In this document: in pieces, positions 1 through 8,943 of the stretch
Position numbering within the stretch: position 1 is the stretch's first letter
Layout: the number at the start of each line of letters is the position of its first letter
Origin: Bosea sp. BIWAKO-01
GTDB lineage: Bacteria > Pseudomonadota > Alphaproteobacteria > Rhizobiales > Beijerinckiaceae
Length of the DNA: 64,000 nt
Assembly (NCBI RefSeq): GCF_001748145.1
Contig: NZ_BCQA01000001.1
Location: 2,754,501 to 2,818,500 of the forward strand
Direction: 5' to 3'
Notes under the pieces: model-generated
Databases searched by the model: none
Seen by the model: only the letters and a program-made list of their open reading frames with translations
What the model was told of the DNA's origin: nothing
Made by a program: the position numbers and the translations under genes

Positions 1-1152
1 CGACGCCGTCACGCGGCGAACCAGGGTGCGCTCGTCGGCGGCCAGACTTCCCACCGCGACGGTCCTGAAGCGCGATTCGAGGTCCGTGTATCGCAGATTC
101 TGGCGGAAGCTGAAGACATCGTTGAAGCGATGCTCGAGCGCGTAACCGGCCGCAATCTGGTTTCGGCTATAGCCCTCATAGCTGGGCTCGCCGGGGAAGA
201 ATTTGCTCGGGATGCGGCCGTAGCGGTTGGGCAATGCGCTGCCGACCGCCGGAATGAAGCCGTAGAAGCCGGTTTCCGGATCGCGCTGGAAGGAGGTCAG
301 GATGGTCAGGCTCGTTGCAGCGCTGGGCTGGAAGGTCAGCGATGGTGCGATGTAGACCCGCTCCTCCTTGGTGAAATCGACTTGCGTATCGGCGGCCCTG
401 CCGAGCCCGACGATACGGTAGAGGACCGTCTTGTCCGGGTTCACCGGCCCGCCAATGTCGAATGCGAGCTGGCGGCGCTGATGCGAGCCGATCTGAGCCT
501 GGACCTCGCCAAAGGCTTGATCCGTCGGGCGCTTGCTGACCAGATTCACCAGGCCGCCGGGCTTGACCTGTCCGAAGATCACGGAAGCCGGACCGCGCAG
601 CACCTCGATCCGCTCCAGGCCGTAGGTTTCCATGGCCGGGACGAGGAAATTGACGCCGCGCTGGACACGCAGGCCGTCCTGGAAATTGACGAAACCGGCA
701 TTCGAGCCGCTGCCGCCGAAGCCGCGGATGAAGGTGCTGTCGTAGCGACCCGAGGACAGGCGCGTCTCAGCCAGGACGCCGGCGGAATAGCGAAGCGCCT
801 GGCCGACGCTCTGTGCGGCCTGATCGTCGATCTGGGCGCGCGGGATCACAGTGATCGATTGCGGCGTCTCGATCAGGGGAGTGTCGGTCTTGGTGCCGCT
901 GGCGCTGCGCCGCGCGATATAGCCGTCGACCGGCCCATTGGCCTTCTCGGTCGCTCCCTGGACTTCGATCGTGTCCAGCGACACGGTGGGAGCAGCACCT
1001 TGAGCGAGGGCCGGGCCAGAAAACGCAAGCGGCAGCGTACCGAGAGCGACACCGGCGAGCGCCACTCCCCTGGCACGACGCCAGAAGCAAACAGGTGTTC
1101 CTGCCGCTCGGATCGGCCAGGATCCATCCTTGTTCAGGTTGCGCGTGTTCAT
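1..1152 (-). CDS. TonB-dependent siderophore receptor, N-terminal part (runs off the window)
   Basis: Outer-membrane ferric-siderophore receptor; 384 codons are visible and the beta-barrel continues beyond position 1. I read it directly on the minus strand from ATG at 1152. An N-terminal extension leads into a hydrophobic signal segment ending GPALAQ, then the plug domain with IETPQSITVIP, LERIEVLRGPASVIFGQ and PGGLVNLVSKRP, all hallmarks of the siderophore-receptor family. The barrel begins around codon 215 (QRRQLAFDIGGPV). It transports Fe(III) complexes using TonB energy; the ligand cannot be told. The AraC-type gene immediately upstream on the same strand is its probable activator. The long N-terminus before the signal core means a start further downstream is possible. 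Confidence 0.9.
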   Translation of the reverse strand, partial: MNTRNLNKDGSWPIRAAGTPVCFWRRARGVALAGVALGTLPLAFSGPALAQGAAPTVSLDTIEVQGATEKANGPVDGYIARRSASGTKTDTPLIETPQSITVIPRAQIDDQAAQSVGQALRYSAGVLAETRLSSGRYDSTFIRGFGGSGSNAGFVNFQDGLRVQRGVNFLVPAMETYGLERIEVLRGPASVIFGQVKPGGLVNLVSKRPTDQAFGEVQAQIGSHQRRQLAFDIGGPVNPDKTVLYRIVGLGRAADTQVDFTKEERVYIAPSLTFQPSAATSLTILTSFQRDPETGFYGFIPAVGSALPNRYGRIPSKFFPGEPSYEGYSRNQIAAGYALEHRFNDVFSFRQNLRYTDLESRFRTVAVGSLAADERTLVRRVTAS

Positions 1153-1298
1153 GATCGAGATGCCCCGCCGTATTGCGGCCTTCTTCTCGACCAGCACAAC
1201 AAACGGGGCAATCGGAACGACTTTGGCTGACCGCAGTATTTCTTTCGATAGAGTTTTGAAGCTTTCCAATCGGTCTACTGAACTTCGGCGAAACCTCG

Positions 1299-2165
1299 TC
1301 AACGCAATGCGCTGGGCAGAACGCCGAAGCGCTTCCGAAAAATGCCCGAGAAATGCGCAGGGTTGTAACCGACGTGATAGGCCGCCTCGGCGACGCTCTT
1401 CTCGCCGCTGCGGATCAGATCGTAGGCCTGCTGAAGGCGATACGCCTGGAGATAGTCGAAGACGCTCGCTCCGTAGAGTTGCCGAAAGCCCGCAGTCAAC
1501 TTGGTGACATTGAGGCCCGTGCTCCTGGCGAGCTCCCCCAATGTCGGGGGATTGCGCGCGGCCTGAAGCAGCAGGGCATGTGCCGCGCGAATCTGCTCGA
1601 CCGTTCGCGGCGGCAGGCGAGCAGCCCGCAGCGGCCGCTCGTTGACGATCTGGTCCACAACCGTGGCGGCGAGTTCGAGAGCCTTCCCCGCCATGTAGAG
1701 ACTGCGCATCGCGCCTTCGATCCGGCATTCCGCCATCTGCTGCGCAATCCCGCGGAGATCGGCGCCGGCAGTGCGCGCCCATAGTCCCGGGCCGATCCCG
1801 CTGCCCTGCATCTGTCCCATCAGGCCTGAGAAGCTGGCGCCGAGTTCGTCCTGCGCGAAGTCGGCATCAAGCTGCACGATCGCGCAGCGCACGCCCTCGC
1901 CCGAGAGGCAGGTCCGTTTCTGGACATGATCGCCGTCATTGGCGGCGACCAGCAGCATCGGACTGTTGATGGCCAGAGGTGGCCTGTCGTCGAGCTCGTA
2001 GGACTGATGTCCCTGCAGCATGACGACGACCTTGAGCCCCCGCTTCATCGGCCCGACGACCTGTTCGCCCCGCCCGTGCCGAAACGTTCCGGCGGACACC
2101 CTCAGTCGCTTCGAGAACAGCTGCATCGAAGCCGAGGACCGATCCTGATCGAGCCTATCGTCCAT
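1299..2165 (-). CDS. AraC family regulator, PchR-like
   Basis: A 288-residue transcription factor. The C-terminal 100 residues form the double helix-turn-helix of AraC proteins: the first runs through LGELARSTGLNVTKL, the second through SVAEAAYHVGYNPAHFSGIF and ends in FRKRFGVLP. The N-terminal part is the ligand-sensing half of the PchR class that detects ferric-siderophore and activates the cognate receptor. It lies 146 bp upstream of the TonB receptor on the same strand, the usual regulator-receptor arrangement. Start at 2165; an internal Met at 2126 is an alternative. The family assignment is firm; control of the receptor is inferred from position. Confidence 0.85.
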   Translation of the reverse strand: MDDRLDQDRSSASMQLFSKRLRVSAGTFRHGRGEQVVGPMKRGLKVVVMLQGHQSYELDDRPPLAINSPMLLVAANDGDHVQKRTCLSGEGVRCAIVQLDADFAQDELGASFSGLMGQMQGSGIGPGLWARTAGADLRGIAQQMAECRIEGAMRSLYMAGKALELAATVVDQIVNERPLRAARLPPRTVEQIRAAHALLLQAARNPPTLGELARSTGLNVTKLTAGFRQLYGASVFDYLQAYRLQQAYDLIRSGEKSVAEAAYHVGYNPAHFSGIFRKRFGVLPSALR

Positions 2166-2238
2166 TCCAGCCCCATGGCGTCCGTACCCTGGGATCCGTC
2201 ATAGACGAGAAACATAAATCTCTGCAATATCAATAGTT

Positions 2239-2257
2239 TATAAGAATTCTAATGATC
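2239..2257. promoter_or_regulatory. candidate Fur-type iron box
   Basis: An AT-rich island about 75 bp upstream of the AraC gene. It matches the classical 19-bp Fur consensus at 12 of 19 positions by my hand alignment and contains the perfect palindrome AGAATTCT. An iron-responsive site would fit a siderophore regulator. The match is moderate, and alphaproteobacteria may use Irr or RirA instead. Confidence 0.3.
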
Positions 2258-2427
2258 CTGCAACCACGCGCGGGCTGCCGTTTGGGCGGCCGTGGCAGCG
2301 TAGATGTCGAGGCGTCGAGGCGCGCCGCTGACGTCCGGCCAAGGTCCGCATGCCACGACGCGTCCGGGCGGCCGATCCGATCTGCCGGTTGGTGTCGTGC
2401 GCCCGATGACGCTCGGCGCGGGCCCGT

Positions 2428-3684
2428 TCAATCCGGCTGGGTTACCTCGAGTGAGCCGTTTGGTTGCGCTGCCAAGGTGCAGATCATGCGCGCGACCTCC
2501 CATGATTTCTCGAAGGCGGTAACAGGCAGGAACTCGAAGCGCGAGTGGAAGTTATACGCGCCCGTGAAGAAGTTCGGGGTCGGCAGCCCCTTGGCCGAGA
2601 GCGCTGCGCCGTCCGTTCCGCCGCGCATCGGGATCAGCTTCGGCTCGATCCGCAGCGCCTCCAGTGCCGCGAAGAGCAGGTCAACCGAGCGGCGGTCACC
2701 ACCCAGGCTGTCCTGGATGTTGCGATAGGTATCGGTCACCTGGTAGTCGATGCGACCTTTGGGATATTGCGCGGCGATCAGGTCGGCAACCTCACTGATG
2801 CGCCGTTTGCGCTGTTCGAACCCCTCTCTGTCGAAGTCGCGGATCAGAACACGCAGGCGCGCCTCGCTGGCATTGGCGACGATGTCGCTGAACCAGAAAT
2901 AACCTTCGCGGCCCTCGGTGTTTTCGGGAGTTTCCGCGCGGTCGAACTGGCCGATGAAGTCGAGCGCCATCAGCAGCGGGTTCACGAGGATGTCCTTCGC
3001 CGCCATCGGGTGGGCGGTGACGCCAGTGAAGACGATCTCGCCTGAAGCGGCGTTGAAGTTCTCGATCACCACCTCGCCAAGTTCGCAGCAATCGATCGTA
3101 TAGGCGAAATCGCAGTCGAAGCGGGAGAGATCGAGCGCCTTCGCACCGCGCAGGCCAATCTCCTCGTCAGGGACGAAGGCGACCAGGATGTCGCCATGCT
3201 GGCTCTCGGGGCCGAGCTCCTCGAGCAGCGTCATGATTACGGCAATCGCGGCCTTGTTGTCGGCTCCGAGCACACTCGTTCCGTCACCGACGATGATGTC
3301 CTGGCCGAGCCAGGGGCGGATCTCGGGATGCTCCGCCACGCGCAGCCAGATGTCCTTTTCAGGATTCAGGCAAAGATCCTCCCCCTCGAAGCGCAGGATG
3401 CGCGGGCGGATCGTCGGCGAGAGGCCGGTGTCGATCGTGTCGAGATGCGCGATGAAGCCGATCCTCGGCGCGCCGGGCCTCGTGCCCGGCTTCATGGCGG
3501 TGACGGTGGCGTGGTCGTCAAGGACGACTCTTTCAAGTCCAAGTGCGCGCAACTCCTCTGCAAGCAATGCGGCGAGCCGCTGCTGGCCCGGTGTGGTCGG
3601 CAGCGTCGCCGCTGTGGCGTCGCTCTGACTCTCGACCGCCAGATAGCGGAAGAACCGCTCGACCAGTTGCTCGCGAATGCTCAT
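2428..3684 (-). CDS. pepT: Peptidase T (tripeptide aminopeptidase)
   Basis: Cytoplasmic M20B metallopeptidase that removes N-terminal residues from tripeptides; 418 residues, the usual PepT length. Di-zinc ligands are recognisable: His80/Asp82 in AHLDTIDTG, Asp142 in LGADNKAA, Glu174-Glu175 in VPDEEIGLRG and Asp198. A lid-domain segment around FTGVTAHPM and the C-terminal RGGTDGAALS and NFHSRFEF blocks are also present. The open frame extends upstream to 3867, but the start at 3684 has GGAGCAGGA directly in front and gives the canonical N-terminus MSIREQLVERF. It stands alone; no operon partner is evident. Confidence 0.93.
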   Translation of the reverse strand: MSIREQLVERFFRYLAVESQSDATAATLPTTPGQQRLAALLAEELRALGLERVVLDDHATVTAMKPGTRPGAPRIGFIAHLDTIDTGLSPTIRPRILRFEGEDLCLNPEKDIWLRVAEHPEIRPWLGQDIIVGDGTSVLGADNKAAIAVIMTLLEELGPESQHGDILVAFVPDEEIGLRGAKALDLSRFDCDFAYTIDCCELGEVVIENFNAASGEIVFTGVTAHPMAAKDILVNPLLMALDFIGQFDRAETPENTEGREGYFWFSDIVANASEARLRVLIRDFDREGFEQRKRRISEVADLIAAQYPKGRIDYQVTDTYRNIQDSLGGDRRSVDLLFAALEALRIEPKLIPMRGGTDGAALSAKGLPTPNFFTGAYNFHSRFEFLPVTAFEKSWEVARMICTLAAQPNGSLEVTQPD

Positions 3685-4144
3685 TCCTGCTCCATTCGGC
3701 TCTTCGAGGCTCTTATGCCGTGTCAGGCGGCATGTCGGCGTTCCATGACCCGAAAGCAACCGGCGTGATTGCGGCTGGCCCATTGCTGCTCCCGTTGCGA
3801 CGAATCTAGCGCAATGGCAGCTGCCGGACAGTGGTGGCCCGGCTGGTCTCCCCTTCGCGTGCCGCAATCCGGGTGGTGTGGCGGGACGTCGCGATTATGC
3901 AACCGCACCAAGACGAGCGGGCTCCGCCCCGCCAGCCTCGGTCCCTGCAACTGCCGCCGGCTTCAAGGCCTACCAGGAGGCACAGGCAATGGTTGGTCTG
4001 GCATGGCCCGGTCTAGCCGCCCTCGGTTCAGGCACCGTACCCGGACCCCAAGAGGGGCTCTTCGATCTGGGCCTTCAGAATGGGGAGGCATCGCGACGGA
4101 AAGCGCCGCGAGCGGCGCCGTGGGTTTGACGGTTTGCTGCGTTG
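3685..4144. other. intergenic region without a recognisable gene
   Basis: A 460-bp stretch between divergently transcribed pepT and the Aap binding-protein gene. Short open frames exist on both strands, but none has a convincing ribosome site or a recognisable product. A small perfect hairpin (7-bp arms, 4103-4118) is the only structure seen. The region presumably holds the pepT promoter. Confidence 0.5.
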
Positions 4145-4154
4145 CTGTATACAG
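4145..4154. promoter_or_regulatory. GntR operator candidate upstream of aapJ
   Basis: The perfect palindrome CTGTATACAG lies 40 bp before the start of the binding-protein gene. It matches the core CTGTACACAG of the larger palindrome at 8944-8973 in front of the permease genes, differing only in the central dinucleotide. The TNGT-N-ACNA pattern is typical of operators of FadR-group GntR proteins, and a GntR gene lies at 5932-6618. The shared core in front of both transcription units is seen; binding is inferred. Confidence 0.5.
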
Positions 4155-4194
4155 GTAGATAGCTAAAACTTCCAGAGGGAAGAGGGGGATTGAT

Positions 4195-5238
4195 ATGGCG
4201 TTTCACGTGCTCCGCATGGCCTTGTCCGCGGCCGCTCTGCTTGCCGCTGCGCCGGGCGCACAGGCCGGCCCGGTCCTCGACAAGATCAAGCAGGACGGAA
4301 AGATCGTCTGCCTGGTCAATCCGAACTCACCCGGCTTCTCCGTCCCCGACAGCCAAGGCGCATTCCGCGGCTTCAATGTCGATTTCTGCCGCATGGCGGC
4401 GGCTGCCATCTTCGGCGATGGGACCAAGGCCGAGCTGCGCGGCATCGGGTTCTCCGACAGCCTGAAGGCGATCATCAGCGGCAGCGCGCATATTGCCTCG
4501 CGCGGCATTACCGCGACTGGCACCCGCGACGCCGATCCCGGCGTGTCCTTCGTGACGACCACCTTCTATGACGGCCAAGGCTTCATGGTGCCGAAGAGCC
4601 TTGGCATGACGAAGCTCGCTGATCTGTCCGGCGCAACCGTCTGTGCCGAAGAGGGCTCGACGACGCTGCTTTATCTCGCCGACTGGTTCGGCACGGCGAA
4701 GCTGCCCTACAAGGTTGAGAACATCGCTGACAAGACCGCACGCCTGCAGGCATTCTTCTCCGGAAAATGCGATGCGGTGGCGAGCTCGGTGTCGGCCCTG
4801 GCCGCCGATCGCCTGCTGGCACCGAAGCCGGACGATTACGTCATCGTTCCCCAACGTTCAGCCACCGAGCCGCTCGCCCTTGTGTCGCGCCCGGATACGG
4901 AGCTGGAGAAGACGCTGTTCTGGGGTGTCCAGATCATGGTCGCCGCCGAGGAATTCGGTGTCACCTCGCAGAATATCGACGCCAAGCTCGCCTCGCTCAA
5001 GGATCTGCCAGTCGACGAGCAACGGCTGATCTCCCCGACCGGGCCAACTGCCGACATGGCGAAGAAGCTTGGCCTGCGTTCCGACTGGAGCGCGCAGATC
5101 ATCAAGCAGGTCGGCAATTACGGCGAGGTTTTCGAAAAGCATATCGGCAAGGGCTCGCCTCTCGCCATGGACCGTTCAGCGTCTCCGAACCGCTTGGCCA
5201 GGGATGGCGGGCTGATCTTCGCGTTCCCCGTCCGCTAG
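4195..5238 (+). CDS. aapJ: Aap-type general L-amino-acid ABC transporter, periplasmic binding protein
   Basis: A 347-residue periplasmic solute-binding protein (family 3, AapJ branch). It has a signal peptide ending GAQA and then DKIKQDGKIVCLVNPNSPG, where Cys and downstream GFNVDFCRMAAAAIFGD are typical of AapJ. ATVCAEEGSTT and DWSAQIIKQVGNYGEVFE are further family blocks. A purine-rich GGGGGA ribosome site sits 8 bp upstream. It is transcribed away from the GntR and permease genes but shares an operator core with them, so it probably delivers substrate to the permeases at 6644-8943. The substrate is probably an L-amino acid; specificity is unknown. Confidence 0.88.
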   Translation: MAFHVLRMALSAAALLAAAPGAQAGPVLDKIKQDGKIVCLVNPNSPGFSVPDSQGAFRGFNVDFCRMAAAAIFGDGTKAELRGIGFSDSLKAIISGSAHIASRGITATGTRDADPGVSFVTTTFYDGQGFMVPKSLGMTKLADLSGATVCAEEGSTTLLYLADWFGTAKLPYKVENIADKTARLQAFFSGKCDAVASSVSALAADRLLAPKPDDYVIVPQRSATEPLALVSRPDTELEKTLFWGVQIMVAAEEFGVTSQNIDAKLASLKDLPVDEQRLISPTGPTADMAKKLGLRSDWSAQIIKQVGNYGEVFEKHIGKGSPLAMDRSASPNRLARDGGLIFAFPVR

Positions 5239-5274
5239 GCCGTCGTTCAGCCGCAGTGCAACTGCGTGTTCTTC

Positions 5275-5306
5275 TTCCGGCTCGCCGATCGCTTGGCGAG
5301 CCGGAA
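5275..5306 (+). terminator. hairpin downstream of aapJ
   Basis: Perfect 12-bp stem (TTCCGGCTCGCC with its complement) around an 8-nt loop, 37 bp after the aapJ stop codon. There is no run of T after it, so it may act as a transcript-stabilising 3' end rather than a classical intrinsic terminator. Confidence 0.55.
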
Positions 5307-5437
5307 TGCGTTCCGGCCCCGCCGTCGCCTGCTCTTCCAAGATTGCCGATGCCATTGTTCTGGACAGTTCCGCCCGATCTGCCTCTAGTCGGCACCGATC
5401 AGAACACGGGATCGGGCAAGGTTTGCGGGGGGCGGGC

Positions 5438-5956
5438 ATGGAGGAAGGGCCGGTATGGGTCACGGTCCGGGGGCATGCCGGAGCCGTGGGCATGTTGCCG
5501 CTGCCGGGGCTCCTCATCCTCCGGCGTGGCGAACGGACCATCGACGCGGATCAGCAGGAGCAGGTTCTCGACATTCTGAAGTCGAGGGGAACGACGCTCC
5601 TGGTCAGTCTCCTGGACCAGACGGAGTGCGATGCCGATGACAGCGAACATCTGCGACGCGCTGCGGAGCGGCGCGGGATTCGCCTCGTTCGCGCGCCTAT
5701 CCCGGACTTCTCCGCGCCGGACGAGACATTGGACTGGCCGCGGTTGGCCCAGGCGATCCTTGGCGAGCTAAGCTTCGGCCGCGGGGTCGCCTTCTGTTGT
5801 CTCGCCGGATATGGCCGCAGCGGCATGATGGCCGCGCGCGTGCTGATCGAGACCGGACTGCCGCCGCGGGATGCGATCGCCGCGGTGCGCGCGGTTCGGC
5901 CGGGCGCAATCGAAAGCGAGGCCCAGGTCTCCTACTTGCTATCGTCCTCGCCATAG
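5438..5956 (+). CDS. Dual-specificity phosphatase-like protein (first of two)
   Basis: A 172-residue protein of the cysteine-dependent phosphatase superfamily. The P-loop CX5R is Cys121-LAGYG-Arg127, followed by SGMMAARVLIETGL. The residue before the catalytic Cys is Cys, where most members have His. A candidate general-acid loop is IPDFSAPDE. There is no signal peptide, so it is cytoplasmic. ATG at 5438 follows a G-rich ribosome site; an upstream in-frame start at 5306 lacks one. Its 3' end overlaps that of gntR by 25 bp. A paralogue at 9025-9564 shares the IPD[F/Y]SAP loop and C-terminal GAIE..AQV.YL. The substrate is unknown; placement in an amino-acid uptake locus suggests a small phosphorylated metabolite or regulation of the transporter. 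Confidence 0.8.
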   Translation: MEEGPVWVTVRGHAGAVGMLPLPGLLILRRGERTIDADQQEQVLDILKSRGTTLLVSLLDQTECDADDSEHLRRAAERRGIRLVRAPIPDFSAPDETLDWPRLAQAILGELSFGRGVAFCCLAGYGRSGMMAARVLIETGLPPRDAIAAVRAVRPGAIESEAQVSYLLSSSP

Positions 5957-6618
5957 CGTGCGAGCAGCAATTCGAGATGCGCCGCATGCAGGCGAAACAG
6001 CTCCGATGCCGGCAGGCTTTCGGCCTTCTCGGCGGTCGCCGCGATTTCCTGCACGAGCAGGGCGCTCACGAGCCCCGGATCGGATTTCAGCCAGTTGACC
6101 CAGCTTCGCGCGATGCGGAAGAAAATCATGTCGTCCATCTGACGCAGCGCCTCGTCGCCGATCAAGGCGTTGCGCGCCTCGTGATGGGCGCGCCAGACAC
6201 CCCAGACCTCCTTGACGGGGGATATGTCACGCAGTCCCTCGGCCAGTGAGCGCAACCGCGCATAGTCGGACCTGAGCGAAGTCGGGAGTTGCAGCGGCAC
6301 GAGATCGGCGATCAGACCCGTCAGGCCGATGCGGAAACGCAGCATGTCGACAGCGTGATGATCGACATAGGACACGATCGTGCCGACGCCGTTTCGCGTC
6401 TCCGCGAGCTGTTCGTAGACAAGGCGCTGCAGGACCTGCCGGATCGGCGTGCGGCTGACGTGGAACTCCGCGGCGAGTGCCGCTTCGTGGATGACATGCC
6501 CTTCGTCATATTCACGCAGGCAGATGCGGTCGCGCACGATCTCGAAGATCACATCGTTGCGCGAGCGGACCATCTGGCGAAGCTGCTGCGCCTCGGGGCT
6601 GGTGAGTTCGATCGTCAT
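5932..6618 (-). CDS. GntR family regulator (FadR/FCD group)
   Basis: A 228-residue repressor-type protein. The N-terminal winged helix includes EGHVIHEAALAAEF followed by HVSRTPIRQVLQRL, the canonical GntR recognition helix. The C-terminal helical region matches the FCD effector-binding domain in length and in HHEARNALIGD and LHAAHLELL. It is the last gene of the aapQ-aapM-gntR unit, 25 bp after aapM. Palindromes sharing CTGT-N2-ACAG lie upstream of aapJ and aapQ and are its likely operators. The effector is probably the transported compound or a derivative. Confidence 0.88.
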   Translation of the reverse strand: MTIELTSPEAQQLRQMVRSRNDVIFEIVRDRICLREYDEGHVIHEAALAAEFHVSRTPIRQVLQRLVYEQLAETRNGVGTIVSYVDHHAVDMLRFRIGLTGLIADLVPLQLPTSLRSDYARLRSLAEGLRDISPVKEVWGVWRAHHEARNALIGDEALRQMDDMIFFRIARSWVNWLKSDPGLVSALLVQEIAATAEKAESLPASELFRLHAAHLELLLARYGEDDSK

Positions 6619-6643
6619 AGCTCTCCCTGTCGCAAGGCCGGTC

Positions 6644-7741
6644 TCAGCCGAGCTTGCCGGCGCCGTGCCCGAGTCGCCGCGCTCGTTCGGAGATCATCCA
6701 GCAGCAGAGGAAATAGAACAGCCCGATCGCAATGTTCGCCTCCAAAGCATAGGCCTGCCAGAGTGGATCGGCATATGCCATGCGGGCTGTCGAAAGCAAA
6801 TCATGCATGCCGACGATGGCGACGAGCGAGGTGTCCTTGAAGCTGCCGATAATCGTGTTCGTCATGCCGGGGATGGCCGTGCGCAAGGCCTGAGGCAGCA
6901 CGATCAGGCGGATGCGTTGCGCGGTGGTGAGGCCGAGGCTGGCACCCGCCTCGATCTGTCCCTTGGGCAGCGCCTGCAGCCCGCTGCGAATGTCCTCCGC
7001 GAAATAGGCCGCATAGAAGAGGGTCAGCACGATCAGGATGGCGGCGACGGGCTCTATGGTCGCGCCGCGCGTCAGCAGCAGCGGCAATACGAAAATGCCG
7101 GCGAACAAGACCGCGACCATCGGAATGGCGCGCACCGTCTCGATATAGGCGACGGCGGCAAGGTTCAGCGCGCGATGCTGCGACCAGCGAGCCAGCGCCA
7201 GCAGGATACCGAGCGGAAATGCTGCGGCCATCGTGAAGGCAGACAGGAACAGGATGAGGGGCAGGCCGTTCCAGCGGTGGGATTCGACGAAGGGCAGGCC
7301 AGCGAAGCCTCCGCGCAGAAGCAGGTAGGAGACCACTGCAGTGCCCACGACCATGCCTGCCCGGATCGCAAGCCTCATCGGAACCAGTGCAAAGACGAGG
7401 ATCGTCACGATGATCAGGCCGCTGGCGAGATGTGCGCGCCAGCGCTCGGCGGCCGGGTAGGTTCCGGTCAGGACGAGATTGGCCTTCTCGCTGAGAAATG
7501 CCCAGCAGGCTCCCGTGGCATTCAGACATTCGGCACGGCTTCCGGAAAACGGGACCGCGTCGAGCACCACCCAGGTCAGTGCGCTCCAGGCGAACAGGAC
7601 CAGAAGAGCGAGCGTGACGACGGTCAGCACCGTGTTCCACCAGCTCGAAAACAGATTCTGGCGGAGCCAGCCCAGGATGGGCGCGAGCCCCTTCCGGGGA
7701 GGGGCATTCGCGCGGGCGATCGTGTCGACTGTCAGCGTCAT
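6644..7741 (-). CDS. aapM: Aap-type amino-acid ABC transporter permease (AapM-like)
   Basis: A 365-residue inner-membrane permease of the HisM/AapM family. Several hydrophobic segments precede the EAA-loop region QIEAGASLGLTTAQRIRLIV, continuing into LPQALRTAIPGMTN, where the ATPase docks. The start at 7741 lies 2 bp after the aapQ stop, indicating translational coupling; an upstream in-frame start would overlap aapQ. It forms a heterodimer with AapQ. No ATPase gene (aapP) follows: the next gene is gntR. Confidence 0.88.
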   Translation of the reverse strand: MTLTVDTIARANAPPRKGLAPILGWLRQNLFSSWWNTVLTVVTLALLVLFAWSALTWVVLDAVPFSGSRAECLNATGACWAFLSEKANLVLTGTYPAAERWRAHLASGLIIVTILVFALVPMRLAIRAGMVVGTAVVSYLLLRGGFAGLPFVESHRWNGLPLILFLSAFTMAAAFPLGILLALARWSQHRALNLAAVAYIETVRAIPMVAVLFAGIFVLPLLLTRGATIEPVAAILIVLTLFYAAYFAEDIRSGLQALPKGQIEAGASLGLTTAQRIRLIVLPQALRTAIPGMTNTIIGSFKDTSLVAIVGMHDLLSTARMAYADPLWQAYALEANIAIGLFYFLCCWMISERARRLGHGAGKLG

Positions 7742-7743
7742 TC

Positions 7744-8943
7744 TCAGCGCGCCTTCAGCCGGAAGGCATGGTCGCACCAGTTCACCAAGGCCGAGATCAG
7801 CAGGTTCGCGATCAGGAAGAAGGCGGCCACGAGCGCCATCAGTTCGATCGGGCGAAATGTCTGATTCACCGACGTGCTCACGACGCTGAGCAAATCGGAG
7901 TATCCGATCGCCAGCGCGATCGAGGTGTTCTTCAGGAGGTTGGAGTACTGATTGCCGAGCGGCGGCGTGATGACGCGCAGTGCCTGGGGCAGCACGATGA
8001 GCCGCATCGTCTTCAGCCAGTCGAGGCCGAGCGCTTGTGCTGCCTCGCGCTGCCCGTGCGACGTGGCGATGATGCCGCCGCGCACGATCGCGCCGATCTG
8101 CCCACCGTGATAGACCGACAGGGCCGCCACAAGCGCGGTGAACTGCAAGGACAGGCTCACGCCCCCGGCGACATTGAACCCCGCCAGCTTCGGCACAGAC
8201 CAGATGACGTGGAGTGTCCCTGTCAGATCGAGCGCCGCGTAGAGGCCCGCCGCGGCAGCGACCACAGGCAGGAAGACCGGGCGGCGTTCACCCGTGCGGT
8301 CCTGGTGCAGCCGGGCGGCGCGCAGCCACAAGATGGCGCCTGCGAGCCAGAGGCAGGCTGCGATCGCAAGCGCCTGGCCGCCCTGCTCGATGATGGGCCA
8401 GGGCAGCACGAGACCGCGATTGCTCAGCATCGCGCCGAAGGGGCTGGTCCAGGCCGAGCGGATATGGGGCAGGCTGCGCACCATCGCGACATAAAGCGCG
8501 ATCACGATCAGCAGCTTCGGCAGATTGCGGAGCAACTCGACATAGGTGCGCGCCAACGTGCGCACGAGCCAGTTGGAGCTGGTCATGGCGATGCCGACGA
8601 ACAGCCCGATGCCGCTTGCCAGGACGAGGATGAGGGCCGCCGCGGCGAGGGTATTCAAGATGCCGACGAGCAGCACACGGGCGTAGGTGTCGCGGGGCGA
8701 ATAGCCGATCAGGCTTTCGCTGACATCGAAGCCCGCTTCCTGCCAGAGGAACGAGAAGTCGATTCCCATTCCCGCAGCCGCGAGGTTCGCAGAGACGTTG
8801 CGAGCCGCGAGGAGACCGAGAAGGGCGATCCCGAGCAATGTCGCCGCCGGCCAAAGCAGGGCCATGAGCCGCTCACGCCTCGTCCGTGGCGGAGGCGGCA
8901 TGGAACTCACTGCATTGGGCGGAGGGGCTGACATGGACTCCAT
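7744..8943 (-). CDS. aapQ: Aap-type amino-acid ABC transporter permease (AapQ-like)
   Basis: A 399-residue inner-membrane permease. It shows the long periplasmic insertion typical of AapQ, the segment LVRTLARTYVELLRNLPKLL and the EAA loop QREAAQALGLDWLKTMRLIV continuing into LPQALRVITPPLGNQYSN. Starts are possible at 8943 or 8934; a further upstream Met would lie inside the operator palindrome. Because the palindrome ends at the first base before the 8943 ATG, transcription must begin within or very close to it, so GntR binding would block initiation. It is first gene of the unit aapQ-aapM-gntR. Confidence 0.88.
   Translation of the reverse strand: MESMSAPPPNAVSSMPPPPRTRRERLMALLWPAATLLGIALLGLLAARNVSANLAAAGMGIDFSFLWQEAGFDVSESLIGYSPRDTYARVLLVGILNTLAAAALILVLASGIGLFVGIAMTSSNWLVRTLARTYVELLRNLPKLLIVIALYVAMVRSLPHIRSAWTSPFGAMLSNRGLVLPWPIIEQGGQALAIAACLWLAGAILWLRAARLHQDRTGERRPVFLPVVAAAAGLYAALDLTGTLHVIWSVPKLAGFNVAGGVSLSLQFTALVAALSVYHGGQIGAIVRGGIIATSHGQREAAQALGLDWLKTMRLIVLPQALRVITPPLGNQYSNLLKNTSIALAIGYSDLLSVVSTSVNQTFRPIELMALVAAFFLIANLLISALVNWCDHAFRLKAR

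Noticed and set aside
3723..4158. Small open frames between pepT and aapJ as candidate genes
   Set aside because: No ribosome sites, no recognisable product, and overlapping frames on both strands as expected by chance in GC-rich DNA.
6449..8931. Long plus-strand frames opposite the gntR-aapM-aapQ unit
   Set aside because: Gln/Asp/Arg-rich low-complexity translations with no motif; the minus-strand genes are well supported.
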